DNA from: Microbulbifer pacificus
Lineage (GTDB): Bacteria; Pseudomonadota; Gammaproteobacteria; Pseudomonadales; Cellvibrionaceae
Length of the DNA stretch: 64,000 nucleotides
Reading direction: 5' to 3'
NCBI RefSeq assembly: GCF_033723955.1
Contig: NZ_CP137555.1
Location: forward strand, 2,658,001 to 2,722,000
Shown in pieces: positions 44,016-52,654 of this stretch. The notes below the pieces were generated by a model, which searched no databases, was not told the origin of the DNA, and saw only the letters and a program-made list of their open reading frames with translations. Within the stretch, counting starts at the first letter, position 1. Every line of letters begins with the position of its first letter. Both the position numbers and the translations under genes were made by a program.

Positions 44016-46712
44016 TCAGCCAGCGCTGTGGCCGTTCATGGCTGCAGCCATGTTCAGACAGCTCTGGTTTCTGAAGCGGCGGTTTTTCAGCGCTTTTTCC
44101 AGCAGCGGGTTCAGGGTCTTGCCGCTGTCGAGGATTTCGGTCATCTGCTGAATGCCTTTCTCGCTGCAGCTCAGCGGGAACAGGCGTGCGTAGGTGCCGA
44201 CAAACTCGGAGGCGTCGCTTGAGTTGACGTCGTCCAGTGCACCGACAATGCGCTCCACATTGGCGTCGTACAGTCCGCCCTGCTCGGTGGGGAACAGTGC
44301 TCCGGCGGCGTACTTCAGCTGTGCCAGCTTGAACTCATCGCGGTTCTGCAGCAGGTTTTCCAGCCACTTGGCTTTGATTTCCTGTTGCGGGCGAATGGCT
44401 TCCGCGGCGATGGCGTTCAGCTGAGAGCGGTCGGAATTGTCCTTGGCCAGCTCGGACTTGATCGCCTGCGCATAGTCGCTGTACAGGTGCTGGTTCTGCA
44501 GGGTGATCAGGCTCCAGCGCATATCCGGATCCAGCTTCAGGCCGTCGATGGTCAGCTCGCCGCGCAGCAGGTTGCGGGCATTGGCCAGCGCCTTGTCGGT
44601 GTGGGCAACACCGGTGAAGGTGCCAAACCAGGTCTTCTGGGTATCGCTGCCCGCCGGTGCTTTCTGCAGCTGCTCCCATGCGAAGGTTTCAATGGCCAGT
44701 TGCAGGCGGGTGCGCTTGGCGCCGTCCATCTGGAACTGGTCGAGGAACGCATAGGAAGTTCCCAGGTAGCGGGATACCAGGCGGATCACGTTGATATCGG
44801 TTTCCACACCGGCATTGCTGATGGCGAAGCTCACGAACTCATCCAGCGGCAGTTTTGCATCGGAAACGGAGTCGAACAGGCTCTGCCACAGCATCAGGCG
44901 AGTGAACGGCTTGTCGAAATCATTGATGTGCTTGGACATGTTATCCACAGATACCTTGTCCAGGTTCACCTTGGCAAAGGCCCAGTCGCCCTCGTTCGGG
45001 TAGACGATCTGCGGGCAGGCTTCACCCTTGGCCGCGGTCACTTCGGTGGAGGCACCGGCGTAGGTTACCGGGATGGCCTTGCTCAGTACCATCTGGCCGC
45101 CGGCCATGTTGTACAGGCCCACCTGGGTACGCTGTTCGCGCAGAACCGGGTATTCCTCCGGCGCGGACTGCTCGATGGTCAGGCTGGCAATCTTGCCGTC
45201 TTCACACTGGAAATTGGCGGCGATGGTGTTGAGACCGGCCTTGTACAGCCACTGCTGCTGCCACTGGTCCAGATCCTTGCCGGCGGCCTTGCCCAGGTGA
45301 CCCATAAAGTCGTCGAGGGTGGAGTTCTTGTAGGACAGATCCTTCAGGTAGTTGGAAACGCCCTTGCGGAATTCCTCTTTGCCCAGGTAGTAGGGCAGCT
45401 GCTTGAGGATGGAACCGCCCTTGCCGTAGGTGATGCCGTCGAAGTTGGCGAAGGCCTCATCGGTATTTTTCACCGGCAGCTGAATCGCGTGGGTGGTGGG
45501 CAGCTGGTCTTCACCGTAGGCCCACTGCTTGGTGCCCAGATAGAAGTTTTCCCAGGCGTCGTTGAACTCGCTGTTCTCTGCCAGTGCCAGGTTGGCCATA
45601 TAAGTGGCGAAACTCTCGTTCAGCCACAGGTCGTCCCACCAGTTCATGGTGACCAGGTCACCGAACCACATGTGCGCCATTTCGTGGGCAATCACGTTAG
45701 CCAGGCGCATACGCTGGGCCTGGGTTTTCTCGCCGCGGGATACATAGCCTTCGTTGAAGGTCACCGCCGCCACGTTTTCCATCGCGCCCGCGTTAAAGTC
45801 GGGCACGATGACCTGGTCGTATTTCACGAAGGGGTAATCCACTTCGAAATACTTCTGGAAGAATTCAAAAGACTGCTTGGTGAAGGTGAACCAGTCGTTC
45901 GGCTTTACGTATTGCGCCAGGCTCTTGCGCGCAAACAGGCGCAGCGGAATACCGTCGGCATCGTCTTCCCACTGGGTGAACGGGCCCGCGTGCAGGGAGA
46001 AAACGTAGGAAGAGAATTGCTTGGTCTGCGGGAATACCCAGTGATTCACCTCGCCCTTCTGTTCAATGTTTTTCTCACGCACGGAGGAGATCACGCTCCA
46101 GTCTTTAGGCGCGGTCACGTCCAGGGTGTAGTGGGCCTTCAGGTTCGGCTGGTCGAACTGCGGGAACAGGCGGTTGGCATCGTAGGGTTCGAAGTCGGTG
46201 TACATGTACACCTCGCCGTCCACCGGATCCTGGAAGCGGTGCAGGCCGGAACCGTTGGTGGAATAAGCGTGGGTGTAGTCCACGGCGATCGCGTGTTTGC
46301 GGCCTTTCAGGTGCTCGGGGGCAATGGTGATGAAGTGACCGTTGTACTCGAACGGCACGGTTTTGCCATCCACCTGAATGCCCTGTACTTCACCGCCGGC
46401 GAAATCGATGGTCAGCGGCTGCAGCAGGTTGCGACGGAACTGGGTATCGGCGATCACGCGGCCGGAAAACGCTTCGCCGGATTTGGCGATGGTGACGGAC
46501 AGCTTGTAGTCCACCTGGGCGATCTGCTGCTTGCGCAGTTTCGCATACTGCTCGGACAGGCCCGGAGCGTTGTCGCGCGCGACTGCGGACTCGGCCAGTG
46601 CCTGGGCGGTGCTGGTACCGGCAGTGGCTTGCAACTGGTTCGGCTCCAGGCTGCAGGCGGCGAGCACCGCGCTGCACAGGACTCCGAGGGCGAATTTTCC
46701 GGATCTGTTCAT
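44016..46712 (-). CDS. M1 family aminopeptidase, lipoprotein (paralog 2)
   Basis: The product is 898 residues from the ATG at 46712, chosen for AAGGGG and for the lipoprotein signal MNRSGKFALGVLCSAVLAAC (lipid-bearing C20). It shares with its neighbour a nearly identical arrangement: GAMENVAAVTFNEGYV, then the zinc site HEMAHMWFGDLVTM from H343 with the distal Glu in WLNESFATYM, and a C-terminal helical domain. The protein should be anchored to the envelope. The pairing of an anchored and a soluble exported form is notable. The frame extends upstream to 46886 without a good start. Confidence 0.93.
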   Translation of the reverse strand: MNRSGKFALGVLCSAVLAACSLEPNQLQATAGTSTAQALAESAVARDNAPGLSEQYAKLRKQQIAQVDYKLSVTIAKSGEAFSGRVIADTQFRRNLLQPLTIDFAGGEVQGIQVDGKTVPFEYNGHFITIAPEHLKGRKHAIAVDYTHAYSTNGSGLHRFQDPVDGEVYMYTDFEPYDANRLFPQFDQPNLKAHYTLDVTAPKDWSVISSVREKNIEQKGEVNHWVFPQTKQFSSYVFSLHAGPFTQWEDDADGIPLRLFARKSLAQYVKPNDWFTFTKQSFEFFQKYFEVDYPFVKYDQVIVPDFNAGAMENVAAVTFNEGYVSRGEKTQAQRMRLANVIAHEMAHMWFGDLVTMNWWDDLWLNESFATYMANLALAENSEFNDAWENFYLGTKQWAYGEDQLPTTHAIQLPVKNTDEAFANFDGITYGKGGSILKQLPYYLGKEEFRKGVSNYLKDLSYKNSTLDDFMGHLGKAAGKDLDQWQQQWLYKAGLNTIAANFQCEDGKIASLTIEQSAPEEYPVLREQRTQVGLYNMAGGQMVLSKAIPVTYAGASTEVTAAKGEACPQIVYPNEGDWAFAKVNLDKVSVDNMSKHINDFDKPFTRLMLWQSLFDSVSDAKLPLDEFVSFAISNAGVETDINVIRLVSRYLGTSYAFLDQFQMDGAKRTRLQLAIETFAWEQLQKAPAGSDTQKTWFGTFTGVAHTDKALANARNLLRGELTIDGLKLDPDMRWSLITLQNQHLYSDYAQAIKSELAKDNSDRSQLNAIAAEAIRPQQEIKAKWLENLLQNRDEFKLAQLKYAAGALFPTEQGGLYDANVERIVGALDDVNSSDASEFVGTYARLFPLSCSEKGIQQMTEILDSGKTLNPLLEKALKNRRFRNQSCLNMAAAMNGHSAG

Positions 46713-46954
46713 GAGAACCCCTTGGTCACTTTTATGGGTATTTGTAAGCGCGGGTGCCCGCAATCTGCGCGGGGATTCCCACTTGGACAAGAGGCACCTT
46801 ATATCACGGGGCCGGCAAGGGTGCGGGCGCTTTATCCCGCCTAACCAGCACTTCGTCGCGGCATGGTTTTTTCGGATATTTTTCACTGTAAAGCGTGAAA
46901 TTTTTTACGTTTTGTTTTGTCTTTGGTTTTTTGTGTGGCAAATAATCCTGCCGG

Positions 46955-47872
46955 TCAGGAGCCTTTCCCTTTCGGTTCTCCCGGATTTTCCTCCCGGGTG
47001 AGTGCGCGCAACCCCTGTAGCTCGTATACCCTGCGCAGGTTGTTCTTCGCCGCGGCGTTACCGCCCTCCAGGTTCAGCGCCTGGGTGTAACTCATTTCCG
47101 CCAGTTCCAGCTCACCGGTCAAACGGTACAGATAGCCCAGGCTGTTCCACAGCATGCTCGAATCCGGGTCGATAGACAGTCCCTCGCGCAGCAGGGCAAA
47201 GGCTTCCCCGATGCGCTGTTGGTGGGAGAGCTCCAGTGCGCGGTTGTTGAGGTAATAGGTCTGGACTGTGGCATCCGACAGTTCGCGCTGCGGGAATCGC
47301 GAATAGGGACCGAAATTGAACTCGATCACGCGGGAGCTCCAGCCAATCGATACTTCCGCGTTGATATGCAGCACGTTCTGCACCAGGGCGCGTCCGTTGC
47401 CGCCAGTGGTGGTCCTGCGCGCCAGCGGTGCCTCCACCAGATTGAAATTTGCCTCCAGCCCCACTTCCCGTGCCAGCGCCACCATCAGCGCAGAAAACGA
47501 GATGCAGTTGCCGCGTTGCTGGGCAAATGCCTCCGCCGCGGTGGTGGTGGTATTCAGGTCATAGTCCAGCTCGAAACGATCCATCTTCAGGGTGCGCAGA
47601 ATCCTGCGGAAGCGCTGGTTGGGGGAGAGCGTTGGATCGATGGAATCCACGAACGCCCGCATCTCCGGGCTCACCGCCAACAGCGCCTGGGCATGGCTGG
47701 TGATTGGTGGAGCGGTGGCCGGTGTGTCTGGGGCCGCCAGCGTAATTGCGGCTTCGCCGGCCGCGGCTAACAGCGTGGCGGTATCTACTTCCAGCGCTGC
47801 CCGGTTCACGCCGCCAGGGCCGCTGGCGCAACCAAATTGAATCAGTGAGATCAAAAGTGCTATCCATCGCAT
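46955..47872 (-). CDS. Transglutaminase-like and TPR domain lipoprotein
   Basis: The product is 305 residues from the ATG at 47872, which follows AGGAGGAACC. The lipoprotein signal is MRWIALLISLIQFGC. The middle part resembles a transglutaminase-like peptidase domain, with QQRGNCISFSALMVALAREVGL carrying the Cys and LHINAEV the possible His. The C-terminal part has tetratricopeptide helices (SMLWNSLGYLYRLTGELELAEMSYTQALNLEGGNAAAKNNL). It is the second transglutaminase-like protein of the window. A specific role is unknown. Confidence 0.75.
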   Translation of the reverse strand: MRWIALLISLIQFGCASGPGGVNRAALEVDTATLLAAAGEAAITLAAPDTPATAPPITSHAQALLAVSPEMRAFVDSIDPTLSPNQRFRRILRTLKMDRFELDYDLNTTTTAAEAFAQQRGNCISFSALMVALAREVGLEANFNLVEAPLARRTTTGGNGRALVQNVLHINAEVSIGWSSRVIEFNFGPYSRFPQRELSDATVQTYYLNNRALELSHQQRIGEAFALLREGLSIDPDSSMLWNSLGYLYRLTGELELAEMSYTQALNLEGGNAAAKNNLRRVYELQGLRALTREENPGEPKGKGS

Positions 47873-48225
47873 CAGAGGTTCCTCCTGTTGATGGATAAAT
47901 AGATGCGAAAAAATATCGCCACGGATGCGATGTATCGACAAAAGCACTGGATCTGTCGGTGAGTGGAGGAGGGTGACGCGGGGAGCTACGAATAAAAAGA
48001 AAACAGCGCGGTGAGCCGAAATGCTGAACCGGTGACCGGTATGGATTGGGAGGTATCGAGTGGTTTTTGGCGATGGCGAAGGGGAGCGTCGGGTCTAAAT
48101 GGTGGCGCAAGTTTGCCAGGTTTGTCGCCGTTGTTAGCGCTTGGTCGACTTGGCTTATCAACGCAAAAAGCCCCGGAAACTCCGGGGCTTTTCAATTGGG
48201 TTGTCAGTAACCGGTTAACGGAAAA
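47873..48225. other. Spacer between FadL-type and transglutaminase/TPR genes
   Basis: The stretch holds the promoter for the lipoprotein gene and the terminator of the FadL-type gene. The short plus- and minus-strand ORFs in it have no recognisable sequence. Confidence 0.35.
48165..48192 (-). terminator. Terminator of the FadL-type gene
   Basis: AAAAAGCCCCGGA-AAC-TCCGGGGCTTTT is a strong hairpin with a T-tract on the minus strand. Confidence 0.9.
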
Positions 48226-49491
48226 TCAGAATGCGCGGGACCAGCCGAAACGCAGGATATCCTGGTCCATGCGGAGCTCGGCTTCACCGCCGCCGAATGT
48301 CGCCGGAATGGAGTTTGTGCCCTGCACGGTATTTTCAAACGCGTGGGTGTAGGACACGGTGAATTCGCCGATGCTGGTATTCCAGTCTGCGCCCAGGCTC
48401 ATGTGATCCTCGATTACTCCGGGGGCGAGAATATTGATGAACACCTCGGTCGCGGGAATGGGCTGCTCCGCATGGCTGATACCCGCGCGCAGGGTGAGCG
48501 CGTCGTTCAGTCGGTAGGCCGCGCCAAGCTTGGTGACGTCGACATCCTGCCAGCCAAAGCCGGGGCCGCCGTCGGCACCCAGTGGCTTGCCCGCAAACAG
48601 CAGGGCGAGTGAGTTCCCCACAGAGCCTGTGTCACTGTAGAGAATGCGCTGCCAGTCGGCCGCCAGCGTCAGATTTTGAGTGGCGTTCCAGCTCAACCCG
48701 GCACCGTAGCTTTCGGGAATGTCGAAGCCACCACCGTCCGCAAACAGTCCCCGATAGCGATCAAAATCACCGGTTTCGATTTCGGAGGACCAGGTGAGGC
48801 CGAAACTCAGGTTTTCATGCAGACGACCGATCCAGCCGAGTTTGATGCCCCAGCCGTGGGACGTGTCGTGGCCGCGATTGGTGACGTTACCGGCGCTGGC
48901 AGAGACGTAGGGATTGTCGAAGGCCTGCAGGCCTTTGGCTTCAAAACGCTGGACCGCAAATGTGGCGGCGATGCCGAAGGCGTGATCCGGAGTTGGACGG
49001 TAGGCCAGCGAGGGGGTGATAAACAGCTGCGACAGATCGACCCCGGCCGCGCCACTGGAGCCGAACGCGGCAAACGGATTGCTGGCGTAGCCGGTGTTCA
49101 TGCCGCCATTTCCATACACCGCCACACCGTAGCTGAGGCTCGGCGACAGCGTGCGGGTATAGCCCAGCTCCGGGATCACAAAGCCGGATTTGTCATTGCC
49201 GTCGTAACTGCCATCCGCACCGGCCTGGTTGCCGCGGATCTTTGCACTGCGATCGGGGCTGAACCAGGTCATGCCGATATCCAGGCGATCCCCCACCAGT
49301 GCGGTGCCCGCCGGGTTGTTGGCGGCCGCCAGTGCGTCTTGCGGCAGCGCAATGCCCACGCCGGCCATGGCCTGTGCCTTGGGGCCGGTACCTTCAATAA
49401 AGTAGCCGTTGGTGGCGTTGGCGGAAACCGCGGTGAACAGGGAGGTGGCGGAAACTACAGCGGCGGACAGCCGGGCAAATTTGGGGCTCAT
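48226..49491 (-). CDS. OmpP1/FadL family outer-membrane transporter
   Basis: The 421-residue protein has a signal peptide (ending SANA) followed directly by the N-terminal FadL hatch sequence TNGYFIEGTGPKAQAMAGVGIALPQDALAAANNPAGTA, with the conserved N-P-A-x-T/M motif. The rest is a beta-barrel rich in Gly and aromatic residues and ends in phenylalanine (FGWSRAF). FadL relatives take up long-chain fatty acids or other hydrophobic compounds. The gene is alone in its transcript, with a terminator just past its end. Confidence 0.9.
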   Translation of the reverse strand: MSPKFARLSAAVVSATSLFTAVSANATNGYFIEGTGPKAQAMAGVGIALPQDALAAANNPAGTALVGDRLDIGMTWFSPDRSAKIRGNQAGADGSYDGNDKSGFVIPELGYTRTLSPSLSYGVAVYGNGGMNTGYASNPFAAFGSSGAAGVDLSQLFITPSLAYRPTPDHAFGIAATFAVQRFEAKGLQAFDNPYVSASAGNVTNRGHDTSHGWGIKLGWIGRLHENLSFGLTWSSEIETGDFDRYRGLFADGGGFDIPESYGAGLSWNATQNLTLAADWQRILYSDTGSVGNSLALLFAGKPLGADGGPGFGWQDVDVTKLGAAYRLNDALTLRAGISHAEQPIPATEVFINILAPGVIEDHMSLGADWNTSIGEFTVSYTHAFENTVQGTNSIPATFGGGEAELRMDQDILRFGWSRAF

Positions 49492-49626
49492 GGGTCCTAC
49501 TTTCAGGCTAAGCGACAGGTAAGAAATCGTGTGAAGGCGGGGAGTTTAAGAGTGCGGCCTTATAACCGGGAAATACGATTTGTTCCTATGCTTATGCCAA
49601 AAGCAGCAGAAGAGCAGGGGGGGAGG

Positions 49627-49649
49627 CTCCCCCGAAAAAACCGGGGGAG
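49627..49649 (-). terminator. Possible terminator of bauC
   Basis: A CTCCCCCG/CGGGGGAG hairpin with an A-rich loop lies 13 bases past the gene end. There is no T-run after the stem on the minus strand, so the call is weak. Confidence 0.35.
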
Positions 49650-49661
49650 TCTGTTTGCGGA

Positions 49662-51155
49662 TCAGTGGCTCGGGAAGGAGAACTGCGCACCCTCGCGCAC
49701 GCCGCTGGACGGCCAGCGCTGGGTGATGGTTTTGCGGTTGGTGTAGAAGCGCACACCGTCCGGACCGTAGGTGCCGAGGCTGCCGAACAGGGAGCGCTTC
49801 CAGCCGCCGAAGCTGTGGTAAGCCACCGGTACCGGCAGTGGCACGTTGATACCGACCATGCCCACCAGGATGTTGTCGCTGAAGTAGCGCGCGGCTTCGC
49901 CGTCACGGGTAAAGATGCAGGTGCCGTTGCCGTACTCGTGATCGTTGATCATCTGCATCGCCTGCTCCATGGATTCGGCGCGCACCACCAGCAGAACCGG
50001 GCCGAAGATTTCCTCTTCGTAGCAGGTCATGCCGGGCTTCACCTGATCGATCAGGGTGCCGCCCACATAGAAGCCTTTCTCGTAGCCGGCGACTTGCGGG
50101 TTGCGGCCGTCCACCACAATGGTGGCGCCCTGCTGCTCGGCGCTGGCGATATAGCCATTCACCTTGTTCTTGTGCGCCTCGGTGATCACCGGGCCGAAAT
50201 CGTTGCTGCTGTCGGTGTATGCGCCCACTTTCAGGCCGGTCATGGCCGCGGACATTTTTTCGATAAAGGTATCGGCGGCTTCGTCACCCACACATACGGC
50301 GACCGACAACGCCATGCAGCGCTCGCCGGAGGAACCGAAAGCGGCACCGGTCAGCGCGGCCACGGTGTTGTCCATGTCCGCGTCGGGCATGATGATCGCG
50401 TGGTTCTTGGCGCCGCCCAGCGCCTGGCAGCGTTTGCCGTGGGCGGTGGCGGTGGAGTAGACATACTCGGCAATCGGGGTGGAGCCGACAAAGCTCACCG
50501 CCTTCACCTGGGGAGCCGTGAGCAGGGTATCCACCGCCACCTTGTCACCGTTCACCACGTTCAGCACACCGTCCGGCAGGCCGGCTTCCTGCAGCAGTTG
50601 CGCCAGCAGCAGCGAGCAGGAGGGGTCGCGCTCGGAGGGCTTCAGCACGAAGGTGTTGCCGCACACGATGGCCAGCGGGAACATCCACAGCGGTACCATC
50701 GCCGGGAAGTTGAAGGGGGTAATACCGGCAACTACGCCCAGCGGCTGCATCTCGCTCCAGGAGTCGATACCTGGGCCCACGTTGCGGCTGTGTTCGCCCT
50801 TCAGCATCAGCGGGGCGCTGCAGGCGAATTCCACATTCTCGATACCGCGGGTCAGTTCGCCCATAGCATCGTGGGAAATTTTGCCGTGCTCTTCACCGAT
50901 CAGCGCGCAGATTTTCTCTGCGTTGTCTTCCAGCAGCTGCTTGAAGCGGAACATGATCTTGGCGCGCTTCGCCGGCGGTGTGTTGCGCCACGCCGGGTAG
51001 GCGGCCTCGGCCGCGGCGATGGCTTCTTCCACGGTGCTTTTTGCCGCGATTGCCACCTGCCTGGTGACCTCGCCAGTGGCCGGGTTGAACACGTCCTGGG
51101 TGCGCTCGGCGGCTTCCACCACCTGGCCGTTGATAAAGTGACCCACAATGCTCAT
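49662..51155 (-). CDS. bauC: CoA-acylating (methyl)malonate-semialdehyde dehydrogenase, BauC-like
   Basis: The 497-residue protein is an MmsA-type aldehyde dehydrogenase. It has the cofactor motif GVVAGITPFNFP, FVGSTPIAEYV, and SSGERCMALSVAV with catalytic C280. Position 251 is Asn in ALGGAKNHAII instead of the usual general-base Glu, the mark of CoA-acylating members. It converts 3-oxopropanoate or methylmalonate semialdehyde to acetyl- or propionyl-CoA. It lies 30 bases after a beta-alanine-type transaminase and near a divergent LysR gene, the arrangement of the Pseudomonas bauA-bauC-bauR locus, so 3-oxopropanoate is the likely substrate. Confidence 0.9.
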   Translation of the reverse strand: MSIVGHFINGQVVEAAERTQDVFNPATGEVTRQVAIAAKSTVEEAIAAAEAAYPAWRNTPPAKRAKIMFRFKQLLEDNAEKICALIGEEHGKISHDAMGELTRGIENVEFACSAPLMLKGEHSRNVGPGIDSWSEMQPLGVVAGITPFNFPAMVPLWMFPLAIVCGNTFVLKPSERDPSCSLLLAQLLQEAGLPDGVLNVVNGDKVAVDTLLTAPQVKAVSFVGSTPIAEYVYSTATAHGKRCQALGGAKNHAIIMPDADMDNTVAALTGAAFGSSGERCMALSVAVCVGDEAADTFIEKMSAAMTGLKVGAYTDSSNDFGPVITEAHKNKVNGYIASAEQQGATIVVDGRNPQVAGYEKGFYVGGTLIDQVKPGMTCYEEEIFGPVLLVVRAESMEQAMQMINDHEYGNGTCIFTRDGEAARYFSDNILVGMVGINVPLPVPVAYHSFGGWKRSLFGSLGTYGPDGVRFYTNRKTITQRWPSSGVREGAQFSFPSH

Positions 51156-51185
51156 GTTTTTTCTCTCTCTGAATTCTGTAATTAA

Positions 51186-52523
51186 TTAGCCGTTGGCGAC
51201 TTCAGTGATGGCATCGCCCAACGCACTCACCAGGGTGTCCACCTCTTCCGGCTGTGCCACAAATGGCAGGCCCAGCTGGATGGTGTCGCCACCGTAGCGC
51301 ACGTAGAAACCCTTCTCCCACATCTTCATCGCGATCTGGTAAGGGCGCAGCAGCGGCTCGCCGGGTGCGGCTTCGATAGTGAGGCCGGCGGCCACACCGC
51401 AGTTGCGGATGTCGCTGATCAGCGGGGTGCCTTTCAGCTGGTGTACGCGCTCTTCCAGCACCACTGCCAGTTCCGCGGCGCGCGCAAACAGGTTTTCTTT
51501 TTCCAGGATATCCAGCGATGCCAGCGCCGCGGCACAGGCCACCGGGTGCCCGGAGTAGGTATAGCCGTGGGGCAGCTCCAGCAGGTACTCGTGGCCACCC
51601 TGCTGCATAAACGTGTCGTAGATTTCCTGCTTCGCGATCACCGCGCCCATGGGCACCGCACCGTTAGTGAGCTGCTTGGCGACGTTGATGATGTCTGGGG
51701 TCACGCCGAAGGCCTCGGCACCGGTGGCGGCGCCCATACGGCCGAAGGCGGTGATCACCTCGTCGAAGATCAGCAGGATGTTGTGCTGGGTACAGATTTC
51801 CCGGAGGCGCTGCAGGTAGCCCACCGGCGGCGGCAGCACGCCGGCGGAACCGGCCATGGGTTCCACAATCACCGCGGCGATGTTGGAGGCGTCGTGCAGC
51901 GCGATCATCTCCAGCAGTTCGTCCGCCAAGTGCGCGCCTTCCTCCGGCATACCTTTGCAGAACTTGTTCTGCGGCAGCACGGTGTGCGGCAGGTGGTCGG
52001 CATCCACGGCGGTGCCATAGAGGGCGCGGTTGGCGCCGATGCCGCCGACACTGATGCCTCCGAAGTTCACCCCGTGGTAACCCTTGGCGCGGCCGATCAG
52101 CTTGGTCTTGGAGGCGAAGCCCTTCTTGCGCCAGTAGGCGCGGGCGATCTTCAGGGAGGTCTCGGCGGATTCGGAACCGGAGCCGGTGAAGAACACGCGG
52201 TTCATCCCTTCCGGCATGAACTGGGTGATGCGCTCTGCCAGCTCAAACGCCTTGGGGTGGCCGAACTGGAACGCCGGGGCGTAGTCCAGGGAACGCAGCT
52301 GCGCGCTCACCGCATCGGCGATTTCCGGACGGTTGTGGCCCGCACCGCAGGTCCACAGTCCGGACAGGCCGTCGAAGATACGGCGGCCATCGGCACTCAG
52401 GTAATAGCAGCCCTCGGCGCCGGTAATGATCCGCGGGTCCTTCTTGAACTGGCGGTTGGCGGTATAGGACATCCAGTGGGCATCCAGTTGAGACTGGCTC
52501 AGCCCGGCAAACTTGTCGCTCAC
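51186..52523 (-). CDS. bauA: Omega-amino acid:pyruvate (beta-alanine) transaminase
   Basis: The 445-residue protein is a class III aminotransferase. It shows SGLWTCGAGHNRPEIADAV with the tryptophan (W57) typical of omega-transaminases, FFTGSGSESAETSLKIAR, the PLP phosphate region, FDEVITAFGRMG with the PLP aspartate, and VAKQLTNGAVPMG with the PLP lysine K283. It transfers an amino group from beta-alanine to pyruvate. It precedes bauC by 30 bases and is divergent from the LysR gene across 131 bases. Confidence 0.92.
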   Translation of the reverse strand: MSDKFAGLSQSQLDAHWMSYTANRQFKKDPRIITGAEGCYYLSADGRRIFDGLSGLWTCGAGHNRPEIADAVSAQLRSLDYAPAFQFGHPKAFELAERITQFMPEGMNRVFFTGSGSESAETSLKIARAYWRKKGFASKTKLIGRAKGYHGVNFGGISVGGIGANRALYGTAVDADHLPHTVLPQNKFCKGMPEEGAHLADELLEMIALHDASNIAAVIVEPMAGSAGVLPPPVGYLQRLREICTQHNILLIFDEVITAFGRMGAATGAEAFGVTPDIINVAKQLTNGAVPMGAVIAKQEIYDTFMQQGGHEYLLELPHGYTYSGHPVACAAALASLDILEKENLFARAAELAVVLEERVHQLKGTPLISDIRNCGVAAGLTIEAAPGEPLLRPYQIAMKMWEKGFYVRYGGDTIQLGLPFVAQPEEVDTLVSALGDAITEVANG

Positions 52524-52580
52524 TCTTCTTCTCCGGCTTGTTCGACTGTTGAGTTGCGGTAACTGTAGATGAGCTTTAAT

Positions 52581-52630
52581 GTTTCATAGACTGCAATTAA
52601 TAGATGTTTAGTTTCATAAATATGAAACTA
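52581..52630. promoter_or_regulatory. Candidate LysR operator in the bauA-bauR spacer
   Basis: The 22-bp perfect inverted repeat TAGTTTCAT-AAAT-ATGAAACTA lies at 52609-52630, with the T-N11-A spacing of LysR boxes (TTTCATAAATATGAAA). A half-site copy GTTTCAT lies at 52581-52587, 30 bp from the matching half-site, or nearly three helical turns. The site is between the divergent genes and overlaps the expected promoters. Confidence 0.7.
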
Positions 52631-52654
52631 AGTCGTGAGAGGTGAGGAGAGGTT

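Noticed and set aside
44385..46844. Long plus-strand ORF (819 codons) opposite the second M1 gene
   Set aside because: It is the antisense frame of a clear aminopeptidase gene and shows no recognisable domain.
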